Source: Collinsella aerofaciens (GTDB lineage Bacteria > Actinomycetota > Coriobacteriia > Coriobacteriales > Coriobacteriaceae). From it: a stretch of DNA of 54,637 nt. The translations under genes and the position numbers were made by a program. The stretch lies in contig RQAP01000023.1 in assembly GCA_008671135.1 (NCBI GenBank), positions 1 to 54,637 of the forward strand, in the 5' to 3' direction. Under the pieces are notes generated by a model. It did not search any database. It saw only the letters and a program-made list of their open reading frames with translations, and was not told the origin of the DNA. Below are positions 1-9,589 of the stretch, piece after piece (the first letter of the stretch is position 1; every line of letters starts with the position of its first letter).

Positions 1-20
1 GGGGCATACTCTGTCCCGCC

Positions 21-141
21 GTTCCGAGGGCTTTAGTATTTGGTCGCCTGCTCGGACAGTCCTGCTCGCACGGAGGCCACATTAAGTGGCCTCCGGCTCG
101 TGCGGAACTCGCGATCGACCAAATACTAAAGCCCTCGGAAC
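21..141. repeat. Long nested palindrome A (26-bp perfect arms)
   Basis: The arm at 21-46 (gttccgagggctttagta...) is a perfect reverse complement of 116-141. Inside it sits a second hairpin, 71-80 against 86-95 (cggaggccac, loop attaa, gtggcctccg). No T-tract follows, so a simple intrinsic terminator is unlikely. Similar long palindromes with unrelated cores occur at 1700, 6468, 9111 and 24433, which suggests a dispersed REP/MITE-like class. This is inference from architecture only. Confidence 0.75.
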
Positions 142-235
142 TTAGGATACATGGTTGGAGTCGCTCTGCTGAAAAATTTATCGGCCTGTGATTTATTCCA
201 TGTCCCAGGTAGGCTCATCTTCACCACCTTTAAAT

Positions 236-271
236 AAAAAAGAAGTACCGGTTGGGGCCGGTACTTCTTTT
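236..271 (-). terminator. Intrinsic terminator of metK
   Basis: A 14-15 bp stem (aaaagaagtaccgg / ccggtacttctttt) with a 6-nt loop is followed on the minus strand by a T-rich run ending in ttttttattt. It lies just after the metK stop codon. The A-rich 5' flank could also let it work on the plus strand. Confidence 0.8.
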
Positions 272-308
272 GGTGCGTTGTTATTTGGCTGTAGCTTTTC
301 GAGTTAGC

Positions 309-1589
<1,281 letters not shown>

Positions 1590-1699
1590 GATTGTCCTTT
1601 CAAAAAACGTGTCCCGGCGACCGTTACCATTCCGCCGGGCTCTCTATGCAAGGGCACATCATAGCGCGTAAATCAAACATTCACACCCTTTCCGCACCT

Positions 1700-1802
1700 A
1701 CTCATTGGGGACAGTCTTAAATGACCAGCCTTACCTAAGTGCCGACAGGTTGCCCAAAGAATGGTCATTTAAGACTATCCCCAATGAGTATCCCCAATGA
1801 GT
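1700..1802. repeat. Long palindrome B with GGGGACAG-type ends
   Basis: Arms 1700-1727 and 1762-1789 match at 27 of 28 positions (actcattggggacagtctta...). The arm end is repeated directly once more at 1791-1802 (tccccaatgagt). It lies between the divergent metK and gltX starts, just upstream of the gltX promoter. The GGGGACAG ends recall REP sequences linked to Y1 (RAYT) transposases, but no such gene is in the window. Confidence 0.75.
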
Positions 1803-1815
1803 GGGTCGATGCCCT

Positions 1816-1846
1816 TTGTGCGGAGGTTGCTCTGATGCTTTATACT
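1816..1846 (+). promoter_or_regulatory. Probable gltX promoter
   Basis: A good -10 box TATACT (1841-1846) is preceded by TTGTGC (1816-1821) at a long 19-nt spacing. Transcription would begin near 1853. That lies downstream of the ATG at 1848 and supports the later start at 1887. Confidence 0.45.
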
Positions 1847-1886
1847 GATGCGGTTAGACATCCATCCTGCAATCGAGGAGATATCC

Positions 1887-3362
1887 ATGGCATCAGACGT
1901 TCGCGTCCGCTTTGCACCCTCACCGACGGGCAAGCTGCACATTGGCGGCGCCCGCACCGCTATCTATAACTGGGCTTTCGCCCGTGCTAACGGCGGCACG
2001 TTCATCCTGCGCATCGACGACACCGACCCCACCCGCTCCACCGACGAGAACACGCAGATCATCCTGCGCGCCATGCGTTGGCTGGGCCTGGACTGGGACG
2101 AGGGTCCCGAGGTGGGCGGCGATTTTGGCCCCTACGCCCAGACCGAGCGCTTGGACCTGTACAAGCAGGCCGCCCAGAAGCTTTGGGACGAGGGCAAGGC
2201 CTATCCCTGCTTCTGCACCAAGGAGCAGCTCGACGCCGACCGCAAGGCCGCGCAGGAGCGCAAGGACCCCTTCCAGGGCTATCAGCGCCGTTGCCGCGAT
2301 CTTGATCCCGAGGAGGCCCGCCGTCGCATCGAGGCCGGCGAGTCCTACGTCCTGCGCATCAAGGTGCCCGAGGACCGCGGCGACGTTGTCATCCACGACG
2401 CCGTCCACGGCGAGGTGACCTTCGACGCCAAGGAGCTCGACGACTTTGTCATCTTCCGCTCCGATGGCACGCCCACGTACAACTTCGCGACCGTCGTCGA
2501 CGACGCCATGATGAAGATCACCCACGTCATCCGCGGCGACGACCATCTGTCCAACACCCCGCGCCAGGTCATGGTCTACGAGGCCCTCGGCGCTCCCGTG
2601 CCCACGTTCGCTCACATCTCCATGATCCTGGGCGCCGACGGCAAAAAGCTCTCCAAGCGCCACGGCGCCACCTCGGTGGAGGAGTACCGCGACGCCGGCT
2701 ACCTGTCCGACGCCTTTGTCAACTATCTGGCGCTGCTCGGCTGGTCGCTCGACGGCGAGACCACGATCATCCCGCGCGATGTTCTGGCCAGCAAGTTCTC
2801 GCTCGATCGCATCTCCAAGAACCCAGCGACCTTCGATCCTAAGAAGCTCGACTGGGTCAACGCTGAGTACATCAACGGTATGTCCGATGCTCAGTTTGCC
2901 GACGAGATCATGGTCCCCGAGCTGCACGAGGCGGGCCTCATCGAGGGCAATGTCGAGTACGGTGAGGACTGGATCGACGCGCTTGCCGCTATCGTCAAGC
3001 CGCGCACTAAGATGCCGGCCGACGCTGTGACCGTCGCCGCTCCCATCTTCGCTTCGGCCGAGACGCTCGAGTATGACGAGAAGTCCGTCAACAAGGGCCT
3101 GGCCAAGGAGGGCATGGGTGCCATTCTGGATGCTGCCAAGGCCGCGCTTGAGGGCGTGAGCGAGTGGACGGCCGCCAACATCGACGCCGCGCTTGAGCCG
3201 CTGCCCGAGCAGATGGACCTTAAGAAGCGCGTGGTGTTCCAGGCCGTGCGCGTCGCTGTCTGCGGCAACATGGTGAGCCCTCCGCTGGGCGAGACCATGG
3301 CGCTCGTCGGCCGCGACGACTGCCTGGCGCGTATCGACCGCGCCCGCACGATGGCGCTGTAG
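1887..3362 (+). CDS. gltX: Glutamyl-tRNA synthetase
   Basis: Class I aminoacyl-tRNA synthetase that charges tRNA-Glu, and possibly tRNA-Gln where an amidotransferase completes the job. The HIGH-type motif reads PSPTGKLHIGG at residues 11-21. The KMSKS-type motif reads KKLSKRHG near residue 253. The 491-residue length fits the family. I chose ATG 1887 rather than the in-frame ATG 1848. It follows a GAGGAG Shine-Dalgarno sequence and gives the canonical start MASDVRVRFAPSPTG, whereas 1848 falls at or before the predicted transcription start. The gene ends in a hairpin terminator. Confidence 0.97.
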   Translation: MASDVRVRFAPSPTGKLHIGGARTAIYNWAFARANGGTFILRIDDTDPTRSTDENTQIILRAMRWLGLDWDEGPEVGGDFGPYAQTERLDLYKQAAQKLWDEGKAYPCFCTKEQLDADRKAAQERKDPFQGYQRRCRDLDPEEARRRIEAGESYVLRIKVPEDRGDVVIHDAVHGEVTFDAKELDDFVIFRSDGTPTYNFATVVDDAMMKITHVIRGDDHLSNTPRQVMVYEALGAPVPTFAHISMILGADGKKLSKRHGATSVEEYRDAGYLSDAFVNYLALLGWSLDGETTIIPRDVLASKFSLDRISKNPATFDPKKLDWVNAEYINGMSDAQFADEIMVPELHEAGLIEGNVEYGEDWIDALAAIVKPRTKMPADAVTVAAPIFASAETLEYDEKSVNKGLAKEGMGAILDAAKAALEGVSEWTAANIDAALEPLPEQMDLKKRVVFQAVRVAVCGNMVSPPLGETMALVGRDDCLARIDRARTMAL

Positions 3363-3385
3363 CAGCCGCGTAAACGCACGTATCC

Positions 3386-3415
3386 GAGCCCCGTTCACCC
3401 GAGCGGGGCTCTTAT
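3386..3415 (+). terminator. Intrinsic terminator after gltX
   Basis: The stem gagccccg / cgggg-ctc with loop ttcacccgag is followed by ttatttctgt. It lies 24 nt past the gltX stop. Confidence 0.7.
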
Positions 3416-3450
3416 TTCTGTAGACGAATGGGATGGGAGGTGCTGGGGCC

Positions 3451-5904
3451 ATGGCCGAGCAACTGTCGCTGTTTGGTTCGCCGGAACCGGAGCAGGCTCC
3501 GGCCACGCCCGAGCCTGCTGTTGCCCCGGCCAAGTCCGAGCCTGTACCTGAGCCCATCGCCGCCTACGCGAGCGTAGTCCTGGACATTCCGACGCGTGCG
3601 CTGTCCGAGCCATTCGCCTACGGCATCCCGCAGTCACTCGCCAACGATGTCCAGATCGGCTCCACCGTCCTAGTTCATTTTGGCAATCGTGCGGCCGCGG
3701 GCTACATCGTCGACATCGCGCCCAAGTTGGCCGGTCTGCAAGGTGACGACGCTCTCGATCCTGCGCGCATCAAGCCCGTCGAGGCGATTCTCAGCAAACC
3801 ACTCTTTACCGCCGAGGCTGCCCGTATCGCACGCTGGATGAGCCGCGAGTATGTCGCGACGCTTTCCGAGTGCCTGCGCCTGTTCTTGCCCCCGGGCGGC
3901 AGTTCGCGTGTGGTCAAGGGCGATGACGGCGTGTGGACCGTTGAGCGCCCTGCCGTTAAACCCATCCAAAACCGCTGGGTCATGCTCACGCCCGAGGGTT
4001 TCGACTACACGCCGCCAAAGACCGCGGTCCGTCAGCGTCAGCTCATCGAGGCGCTCCAGTGCGGCCCGGTCACGACGCGCGACCTCAACCTGCTCTATAA
4101 CAGTATGTCGGCGACTATCAAGGCGCTCGAAAAACGCGGCGTCGTGGTGGTGGAGGAGCGCCGTGCCTGGCGCGGTTGCAGCGAGCAGACCACGCTGTCC
4201 TCGGCAAGCGGCAAGGCGCCGGTCTCCCTTACCAACGGCCAGCAACAGGCACTCGCGCAGATTGAGCGCGCCCGTCTGGACGCTCATGGCGACGTGGTGC
4301 TGGTCGACGGCGTCACCGGCTCCGGCAAAACCGAGGTCTACCTCTCGGCGATTGAGCGCGTGCTGGCGACCGGCCGTTCGGCCTGCGTGCTCGTGCCCGA
4401 GATCTCGCTTACGGCCCAGACCGTCGGCCGCTTCCGTTCGCGCTTTGGCGAGACGGTCGCCGTGTTCCATTCGCGCCTTTCGGCCGGCGAGCGTCTGGAC
4501 CAGTGGGATATGGTCGCCAGCGGTGCGGCCCGCGTGGTAGTCGGCGCCCGCTCGGCGCTCTTTTGCCCGCTCAGCGACCTTGGTCTCATCATCATCGACG
4601 AGGAACACGAGACCAGCTACAAGCAGGGCTCCAGCCCGCGCTACCACGCGCGCGAGGTGGCGGCCGAGATGGCGCGGTGCTACCGCTGCCCGCTCGTGTT
4701 GGGCTCCGCCACGCCTTCTGCCGAGGCTCTCGACCGCTGTCGCCGCGGTACGTACAACAGCGCCACCTGGACGCGCGTCGAGATGCCCGAGCGCCCGGGA
4801 CACGCTGTACTGCCTACGGTTCGAATCGCAGACCTGCGCCGTGAGTTTTCTCACGGCAGCCGCTCCATGTTCTCAAAACCGTTGATGGAAGGCTTGGAAC
4901 GCGTGGTCGAGCGCCGCGAAAAGGCCGTGCTGTTGCACAACCGCCGTGGCTTTGCGCCGTTCTTGATGTGCCGCGAGTGCGGATGCGTCCCCACCTGCAA
5001 TCACTGCTCCACCGCGCTTACGTATCACGAGCGCACGCACACGCTGCAGTGTCACACATGCGGTTCGTCTTGGCGCGTGCAGCCGTATCCCGCGCCCACG
5101 AGCCGTTGCCCCAAATGTGGCAGTCGCTACCTGGCAAAAATGGGTCTGGGCACGCAGCAGATCGAGGACGCACTGCACCAGATGCTTCCCGAGGATGTCG
5201 CCATTATTCGCATGGATGCCGATTCCACGCGCGGCAAGGATGCGCACAAAAAGCTGCTCGAGCAATTCGATGCGGCCGATTGCGCCGTTTTGCTGGGCAC
5301 CCAAATGATCGCAAAGGGTCTCGACTTTCCCGAGGTCACGCTCGTGGGCGTGGTCAATGCCGACTTCGCCCTCAAGCTGCCGGACTTCCGCGCAGGGGAG
5401 CGCGCCTACGACCTGCTGGAGCAGGTTGCGGGCCGCGCCGGCCGCGGCGATCGCCCCGGCGAGGTTATCATCCAGACCTACCTGCCCGAGGACCCGGTCA
5501 TCCGCGCCGTCGCCGAGCACGACCGCTCGATTTTTACCGACTACGACCTGGACCAGCGCCGCGACGCGCTGTACCCGCCGTTTGTTCGCCTGGTCAACAT
5601 CTTGGTATGGTCGGCGAACCGAGACGACGCGCAGGACTACATCGGCCGCATCGCGAAGCTCCTCAAGCGCCGCTGGCATGCCGCCGCGCCCGACTTTTTG
5701 CGGGCGGGGAGCGCCGTGCCTCAGGTGCTGGGCCCGGCTTCATGTGTAATCGAGAGAGCCAAGGACCGTTACCGCTTCCATCTGCTTGTAAAGTCGCCGG
5801 TAGGGTACCATGTCTCTGATGATATCGACGCCTGCCTCAAAGAGGTGGGCTCTGTGCGCGGCGTGAGCGTGAGCGTTGACGTCGACGCCTATGATTTGAT
5901 GTAA
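3451..5904 (+). CDS. priA: Primosomal replication restart helicase PriA
   Basis: PriA is a superfamily 2 DNA helicase that reloads the replisome at collapsed forks in the cytoplasm. The 817-residue product has an N-terminal 3'-DNA-binding region (VVLDIPTRALSEPFAYGIP), Walker A GVTGSGKTEVY near residue 290, and the helicase box IIDEEHETSYKQ near 383. A zinc module with paired cysteines (CRECG, CNHC, CHTCG, CPKCG) lies at about 506-560. The motif V/VI region GTQMIAKGLDFPEVTLVG and QVAGRAGRGDRPGEV are also present. ATG 3451 is preferred over 3433 because GGGAGGTG sits upstream of it. It is followed closely by def, the usual order. Confidence 0.96.
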   Translation: MAEQLSLFGSPEPEQAPATPEPAVAPAKSEPVPEPIAAYASVVLDIPTRALSEPFAYGIPQSLANDVQIGSTVLVHFGNRAAAGYIVDIAPKLAGLQGDDALDPARIKPVEAILSKPLFTAEAARIARWMSREYVATLSECLRLFLPPGGSSRVVKGDDGVWTVERPAVKPIQNRWVMLTPEGFDYTPPKTAVRQRQLIEALQCGPVTTRDLNLLYNSMSATIKALEKRGVVVVEERRAWRGCSEQTTLSSASGKAPVSLTNGQQQALAQIERARLDAHGDVVLVDGVTGSGKTEVYLSAIERVLATGRSACVLVPEISLTAQTVGRFRSRFGETVAVFHSRLSAGERLDQWDMVASGAARVVVGARSALFCPLSDLGLIIIDEEHETSYKQGSSPRYHAREVAAEMARCYRCPLVLGSATPSAEALDRCRRGTYNSATWTRVEMPERPGHAVLPTVRIADLRREFSHGSRSMFSKPLMEGLERVVERREKAVLLHNRRGFAPFLMCRECGCVPTCNHCSTALTYHERTHTLQCHTCGSSWRVQPYPAPTSRCPKCGSRYLAKMGLGTQQIEDALHQMLPEDVAIIRMDADSTRGKDAHKKLLEQFDAADCAVLLGTQMIAKGLDFPEVTLVGVVNADFALKLPDFRAGERAYDLLEQVAGRAGRGDRPGEVIIQTYLPEDPVIRAVAEHDRSIFTDYDLDQRRDALYPPFVRLVNILVWSANRDDAQDYIGRIAKLLKRRWHAAAPDFLRAGSAVPQVLGPASCVIERAKDRYRFHLLVKSPVGYHVSDDIDACLKEVGSVRGVSVSVDVDAYDLM

Positions 5905-5922
5905 CAACCCGAAAGGATGGCC

Positions 5923-6459
5923 ATGGAAGCCAACGGAATCGTACTGTCGCCCGACCCTCGTCTGCGCCAGGAGTGCGCCGTCATCGAGGAGATCACCCCG
6001 GCGATCGAGGCGCTTGCCGAGAAGATGAAGAAGATGATGTTCGAGAACGGCGGTTGCGGCCTGGCTGCCCCGCAGATCGGCGAGCTCATTCAGCTCGTCA
6101 CCATCGACTGCGACTACAGCGACAAAAACGACTACGACCCGTACGTGCTCATCAATCCCGTCATTGTTGAGCAGAGCGACCATCTGGTGCCCTTTAGCGA
6201 GGGCTGTCTTTCCATTCCTGGCATTAGCTGCGAAATCGAGCGTCCCGACCATGTCGTCGTCGAGGCGTACGATCTGGACGCTAACCTGATTCGCTATGAG
6301 GCCACGGGCGATCTGTTCTGCGTTTGTCTGCAGCACGAGATCGATCACCTGCACGGCAATACCATGTTCGAGCGACTGAAGCCCATGCAGAGGCTCAAGG
6401 CCGTCAAGGAGTACCAGGACGCCCTGGCCCGCGGCGCTCGACCGGGCGAGACGGAGTAG
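5923..6459 (+). CDS. def: Peptide deformylase
   Basis: Metal-dependent hydrolase that removes the formyl group from the N-terminal methionine of nascent proteins. All three family motifs are present: GCGLAAPQIG near residues 44-53, EGCLSIPG near 93-100 (Cys metal ligand), and HEIDHLHG near 139-146 (two His ligands and catalytic Glu). The length of 178 residues is typical. Start 5923 is chosen because AAAGGA lies 5 nt upstream; ATG 5917 would abut the Shine-Dalgarno sequence. It lies 18 nt after priA and upstream of fmt, whose product adds the formyl group that Def removes. Confidence 0.97.
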   Translation: MEANGIVLSPDPRLRQECAVIEEITPAIEALAEKMKKMMFENGGCGLAAPQIGELIQLVTIDCDYSDKNDYDPYVLINPVIVEQSDHLVPFSEGCLSIPGISCEIERPDHVVVEAYDLDANLIRYEATGDLFCVCLQHEIDHLHGNTMFERLKPMQRLKAVKEYQDALARGARPGETE

Positions 6460-6467
6460 GTCCCCTC

Positions 6468-6569
6468 GTCCCCGGTGCTGAGCGCCCACATATCATCCCG
6501 TGCTCAATCATTCTCGCTTTGCTGCGAAACTGCGCGCGGGACGATATGTGGGCGCTCAGCACCGGGGAC
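6468..6569. repeat. Long palindrome C (33-nt arms, CCCCGG/CCGGGG ends)
   Basis: Arms 6468-6500 and 6537-6569 match at 32 of 33 positions (gtccccggtgctgagcgccc...). They flank a 36-nt loop. The element begins 9 nt after the def stop. The architecture resembles elements B and E. Confidence 0.8.
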
Positions 6570-6785
6570 TGCGTTGTTCTGGCTCGGTTCGCCCGGGTGC
6601 CGTCGGGCCAGGGAGGGGCGTCTTCGCTGATAGTCTTTGTTGAGAGAGGGCTGCTTTTATGCGGCTCTTTCTTTGGTTTTGGGTATATTTGTTCTTGTTG
6701 AATTGTTATTGCGGATGGGCTGGGTACTTGGCTTTCCGCTGTTATTTGTAGCCGTCTCGGCTTTGGTTGAGAGGAGACGATCTTT
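6570..6785 (+). other. Leader region of fmt
   Basis: This T-rich stretch between palindrome C and fmt has no supported gene. It ends in a clear Shine-Dalgarno sequence (GAGAGGAGACG) for fmt and presumably holds the promoter. I cannot place -35 and -10 boxes with confidence. Confidence 0.4.
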
Positions 6786-7706
6786 ATGCGTATTGTGTTT
6801 ATGGGTACGCCCGATTTTGCTGTGCCTTCGCTGACTTCGCTTGTTGAGGCTGGTAATGAGATTGCGCTTGTTGTTACTCGTCCCGATGCTGTTCGTGGGC
6901 GTGGTAAAAAGTTGGAGCCGTCTCCTGTTAAGGCTAAGGCGCTTGAGCTGGGGTTGCCGGTTATTGAGGCTAATCGTATGACGCCTGAGGTTGTTGAGGC
7001 GCTCCAAGCTGCGCAAGCCGATATTTTCTGTGTGGCTGCTTATGGTTGCATTTTGCCGGATGACGTGCTGCATATGGCGCCGCTTGGTATTGTGAATGTT
7101 CATGCGTCCTTGCTGCCTCGTTGGCGTGGGGCTGCTCCTATTCAGCGTGCGATTCTCGCTGGTGATGAGGTTGCTGGCGTTTCTATTATGCGTATTGGAC
7201 ATGGCGTTGATACCGGCGCTTATTGTGCCCAGGCGTCTACGTCTGTTGCCGGTAAGCATGCCGAGGCGCTCACGATGGAGCTTGGTGAGCTTGGCGGCAA
7301 ACTGCTTGCCGATACGCTTCCTTCTCTTGCCGATGGCACCGCCGTGTGGACTGAACAGGATGAGGCGCTCGTTACCCATGCTGCCAAGATTTCCAAGCTG
7401 GAGATGCGTCTGGATCCGCAGATGGCTGCGCTTGATTGCGTGCGCCATGTGCTGGCCTCGTCCGATACCGCGCCTGCCCGATGCGTGATTGCCGGCAAGA
7501 CCGTGCGCGTGCTCGATGCTGCACCGGCCGATGTCTCGCTTGGCGAGGGCGCTGTTGACGTTAAGAACAAGCGTGTTTACCTGGGTCTTTCCGATGGCTC
7601 GGTTGAGTTGCTCGAGGTTAAGCCCGATGGTAAGCGTGCTATGGCCGCTTCTGCTTGGGCTGCTGGCCTGCAGGGCGCCGATCTTATCTGGGGTGTTTTG
7701 TCATGA
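6786..7706 (+). CDS. fmt: Methionyl-tRNA formyltransferase
   Basis: Transfers a formyl group from 10-formyltetrahydrofolate to initiator Met-tRNA. The N-terminal Rossmann-like formyltransferase domain starts MRIVFMGTPDFAVPSL. The active-site region VNVHASLLPRWRGAAP (residues about 103-118) carries the catalytic Asn and His. The catalytic Asp lies in GHGVDTGAY near residue 141. The C-terminal OB-like domain is present, and 306 residues is standard. The Shine-Dalgarno sequence GAGGAG precedes ATG. The stop overlaps the rsmB start (ATGA), so the two are translationally coupled. The first third uses unusually many T-ending codons compared with priA. Confidence 0.96.
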   Translation: MRIVFMGTPDFAVPSLTSLVEAGNEIALVVTRPDAVRGRGKKLEPSPVKAKALELGLPVIEANRMTPEVVEALQAAQADIFCVAAYGCILPDDVLHMAPLGIVNVHASLLPRWRGAAPIQRAILAGDEVAGVSIMRIGHGVDTGAYCAQASTSVAGKHAEALTMELGELGGKLLADTLPSLADGTAVWTEQDEALVTHAAKISKLEMRLDPQMAALDCVRHVLASSDTAPARCVIAGKTVRVLDAAPADVSLGEGAVDVKNKRVYLGLSDGSVELLEVKPDGKRAMAASAWAAGLQGADLIWGVLS

Positions 7707-9103
7707 GCAAGCTGTCTCCCGCGCGCAAGCTTGCGCTCGATGTGCTAATGGAGGCCGATCGCCGCGGCATGTATGCGCGTGACGTGCTGTCCTCTCGCGC
7801 ATCGGCCAAAGCTATTGACCAGCGCGATTCCGCTTTTGCCGCCCGCTTGGCGCTGGGTGTGGCCGCTACGCAGGGTATTTTGGACGAGCTGCTCGATCAG
7901 TTTCTCGATAAGCCTAAAAAGGTTGCGCCGCGTGTTCGCATGGCACTTCGTATCTCGGCCTTCGAGATGCTTTATCTGCATACGCCTGGTCGCGTTGCGG
8001 TGAGTCAGGGCGTTGAGCTGGTGCGCAGCGGAGCTAAGTCTGCCGCCGGTTTGGCCAATGCCGTGCTGCATAAAGTCGCGGACAACGTTGAGGACTTTGC
8101 CACGGCGTCCGACGTGGATGAATCCGAGCGCCGTCTTGTCCGTCTGTCGCGCCTGATGGGTCTACCGCGGTGGCTGTGCGCTCGCATTATGGCTTCGTTC
8201 GACACGCCTGAGGGTGCGCTTAACTTTGCCGGCAATCTGGCCCCCGCGCCGCTGGCCCTGCATGAGAACGTCTTTGCGACCAAGCCCGATCCGTATATCT
8301 CGCAGCTTGTGGCGCCTGTCTTCCCGGGCTGCCATGCCCCGGTTGATGCCCAGGTTACCGTTGCTTCGGGTGTGTTTGAGCGTGCTGCCGCGGTGGCATC
8401 TGATCTCAACGCCCAGCTCATCGCCACGGCAGCCACGCGCCCCGGAAGCTGCCTTGAGATTGGTGCCGGTCGCGGAACCAAGACCTATGTGATGATGTGC
8501 CAGGCCAAGCGTGCGGGCTATGAGCGTCAGCATACGGCGCTCGATCTGCATGATCGCAAGTGCGATCTGAATCTCGCTCGCCTGCATAAGGCCGGTATTC
8601 AGGGCGTTCGTACGGTTTCGGGTGATGCCTGCGAGCTTGATGAGGTACTCACATCGTTTGATGCCATGCTTGGCGAGTCGGTTAAATTCGACACGGTCTT
8701 TATCGATGCGCCTTGCTCGGGCACCGGCACCATGCGTCGTCATCCCGAGATCCCGTGGCGCCTGACTGAAAAGGATGTGACGGTTGAGCTGCCCAAACTG
8801 CAGCTGACGATGCTCAGGGAAGCCGCTGCGCGCGTGGCTGCCGGCGGCGAGCTCATTTATGCGACGTGCTCGGTCTTCGACGAAGAGAACACGCAGGTGG
8901 TGGACGCGTTTTTGGCTTCGCCCGAGGGCGCGGACTTTAGCCTGGCACCTCTCTCCGAAGTACAGATCCTGCAGCTGCCCGAGTTCGATCAGGCCAAGAA
9001 GCTCGTTTCCGTACGTCAGAACGAACGAGGCCTCTTCCAAAGCGTGCCGGTAAACGCCGACTCCTACGACGGCCACTTCTGCGCCCGTCTGGTCCGCAAG
9101 TAG
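7703..9103 (+). CDS. rsmB: 16S rRNA m5C967 methyltransferase RsmB (Fmu/Sun)
   Basis: SAM-dependent RNA cytosine-5 methyltransferase acting on 16S rRNA C967 in the family prototype. An N-terminal NusB-like RNA-binding domain covers roughly residues 1-140. The Rossmann methyltransferase domain has the SAM loop LEIGAGRGTKT, motif IV DAPCSGTGTMRRHPE near 334 and motif VI YATCSV near 385. Each of the last two carries one of the paired catalytic cysteines. ATG 7703 overlaps the fmt stop by 4 nt, so I reject an upstream in-frame start at 7655. The 466-residue length fits the family. Confidence 0.94.
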   Translation: MSKLSPARKLALDVLMEADRRGMYARDVLSSRASAKAIDQRDSAFAARLALGVAATQGILDELLDQFLDKPKKVAPRVRMALRISAFEMLYLHTPGRVAVSQGVELVRSGAKSAAGLANAVLHKVADNVEDFATASDVDESERRLVRLSRLMGLPRWLCARIMASFDTPEGALNFAGNLAPAPLALHENVFATKPDPYISQLVAPVFPGCHAPVDAQVTVASGVFERAAAVASDLNAQLIATAATRPGSCLEIGAGRGTKTYVMMCQAKRAGYERQHTALDLHDRKCDLNLARLHKAGIQGVRTVSGDACELDEVLTSFDAMLGESVKFDTVFIDAPCSGTGTMRRHPEIPWRLTEKDVTVELPKLQLTMLREAAARVAAGGELIYATCSVFDEENTQVVDAFLASPEGADFSLAPLSEVQILQLPEFDQAKKLVSVRQNERGLFQSVPVNADSYDGHFCARLVRK

Positions 9104-9110
9104 CGACTAA

Positions 9111-9175
9111 GTTGCGGTGAAATAGGGATTGGATAGCGGCATCTACCTGCCAAACAGTCCTAATTTCACCGCAAC
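9111..9175. repeat. Palindrome D (gttgcggtgaaat arms)
   Basis: Arms starting at 9111 and ending at 9175 share 13 perfectly paired bases (gttgcggtgaaat / atttcaccgcaac), extended imperfectly to about 20. It begins 8 nt after the rsmB stop. No T-tract follows. Confidence 0.6.
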
Positions 9176-9189
9176 TCACAAGGAAACCT

Positions 9190-9260
9190 GGGTAGCTTGA
9201 TTAGCTACCCATAGAGCAAAGAAATAGCCCCGCGATCGGTGTTGATCGCGGGGCTGCGTT
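9190..9260 (-). terminator. Terminator of the fmdB-type gene
   Basis: The hairpin agccccgcgatc / gatcgcggggct (9226-9255) is followed on the minus strand by atttcttt. A second small hairpin, gggtagc / gctaccc, lies at 9190-9210. Both sit just past the stop of the small zinc-ribbon gene. Confidence 0.7.
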
Positions 9261-9264
9261 GTTC

Positions 9265-9501
9265 CTAGTGGTTATGCGGGCAGTTGGCGCAGCAGCCGCT
9301 TGTGGCGCTGGTGCTGGAGCCGCCGCTTCGCTGGTCGGTGTTGTAGAAACCGCTGCCCTCAAATTTAATGCCGCTGGCTGAGAACGTCTTGGCCGCCGGG
9401 GCACCGCAGCTGGGGCACACGACCTCGGGAGTCTCGGACATGGGATGCTCAACCTCAAATACGTTGCCGCAGCTCGAGCACTTGTAATCGTAGCGCGCCA
9501 T
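9265..9501 (-). CDS. FmdB-family zinc ribbon protein
   Basis: A 78-residue protein starting MARYDYKCSSCGNVFEVEH, with two CxxC pairs (CSSC near residue 8 and CPSC near 30). This is the putative regulatory protein FmdB family, a single zinc ribbon followed by a low-complexity tail. The tail here is rich in Ser, Gly and Thr and ends in CCANCPHNH, adding possible metal ligands. A good Shine-Dalgarno sequence (AAGGAAGT) precedes ATG. The exact role is unknown. It is monocistronic and lies downstream of the GH13-GH77 gene on the same strand, separated by a hairpin. Confidence 0.85.
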   Translation of the reverse strand: MARYDYKCSSCGNVFEVEHPMSETPEVVCPSCGAPAAKTFSASGIKFEGSGFYNTDQRSGGSSTSATSGCCANCPHNH

Positions 9502-9526
9502 AATACTTCCTTTTCAGCACAAAGCG

Positions 9527-9548
9527 GGCAGATTACTCTGCCCGCAAA
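9527..9548 (-). terminator. Hairpin after the GH13-GH77 gene
   Basis: The perfect stem gcgggcag / ctgcccgc lies downstream of the large glycosidase gene on the minus strand. Only a short T-run follows (ctttgtgc), so its strength as a terminator is uncertain. Confidence 0.5.
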
Positions 9549-9589
9549 AATTCAAACATTTGTAACTGTACCCTATATCGGGGGTTTTA

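Larger units (their letters stand above)
1..308. other. Intergenic region with palindrome and terminator
   Basis: No credible gene lies in these 308 bases. They hold a long inverted repeat (21-141) and the metK terminator (about 236-271), each listed separately. The stretch from about 142 to 235 shows nothing I recognise. Confidence 0.6.

Noticed and set aside
1590..1700. SAM riboswitch upstream of metK
   Set aside because: The leader is short and shows none of the multi-stem architecture expected of SAM riboswitches.
3670..4854. A 394-codon minus-strand frame inside priA
   Set aside because: It is an Arg/Ala/Gly-rich antisense shadow with no ribosome site, fully within a well-supported gene.
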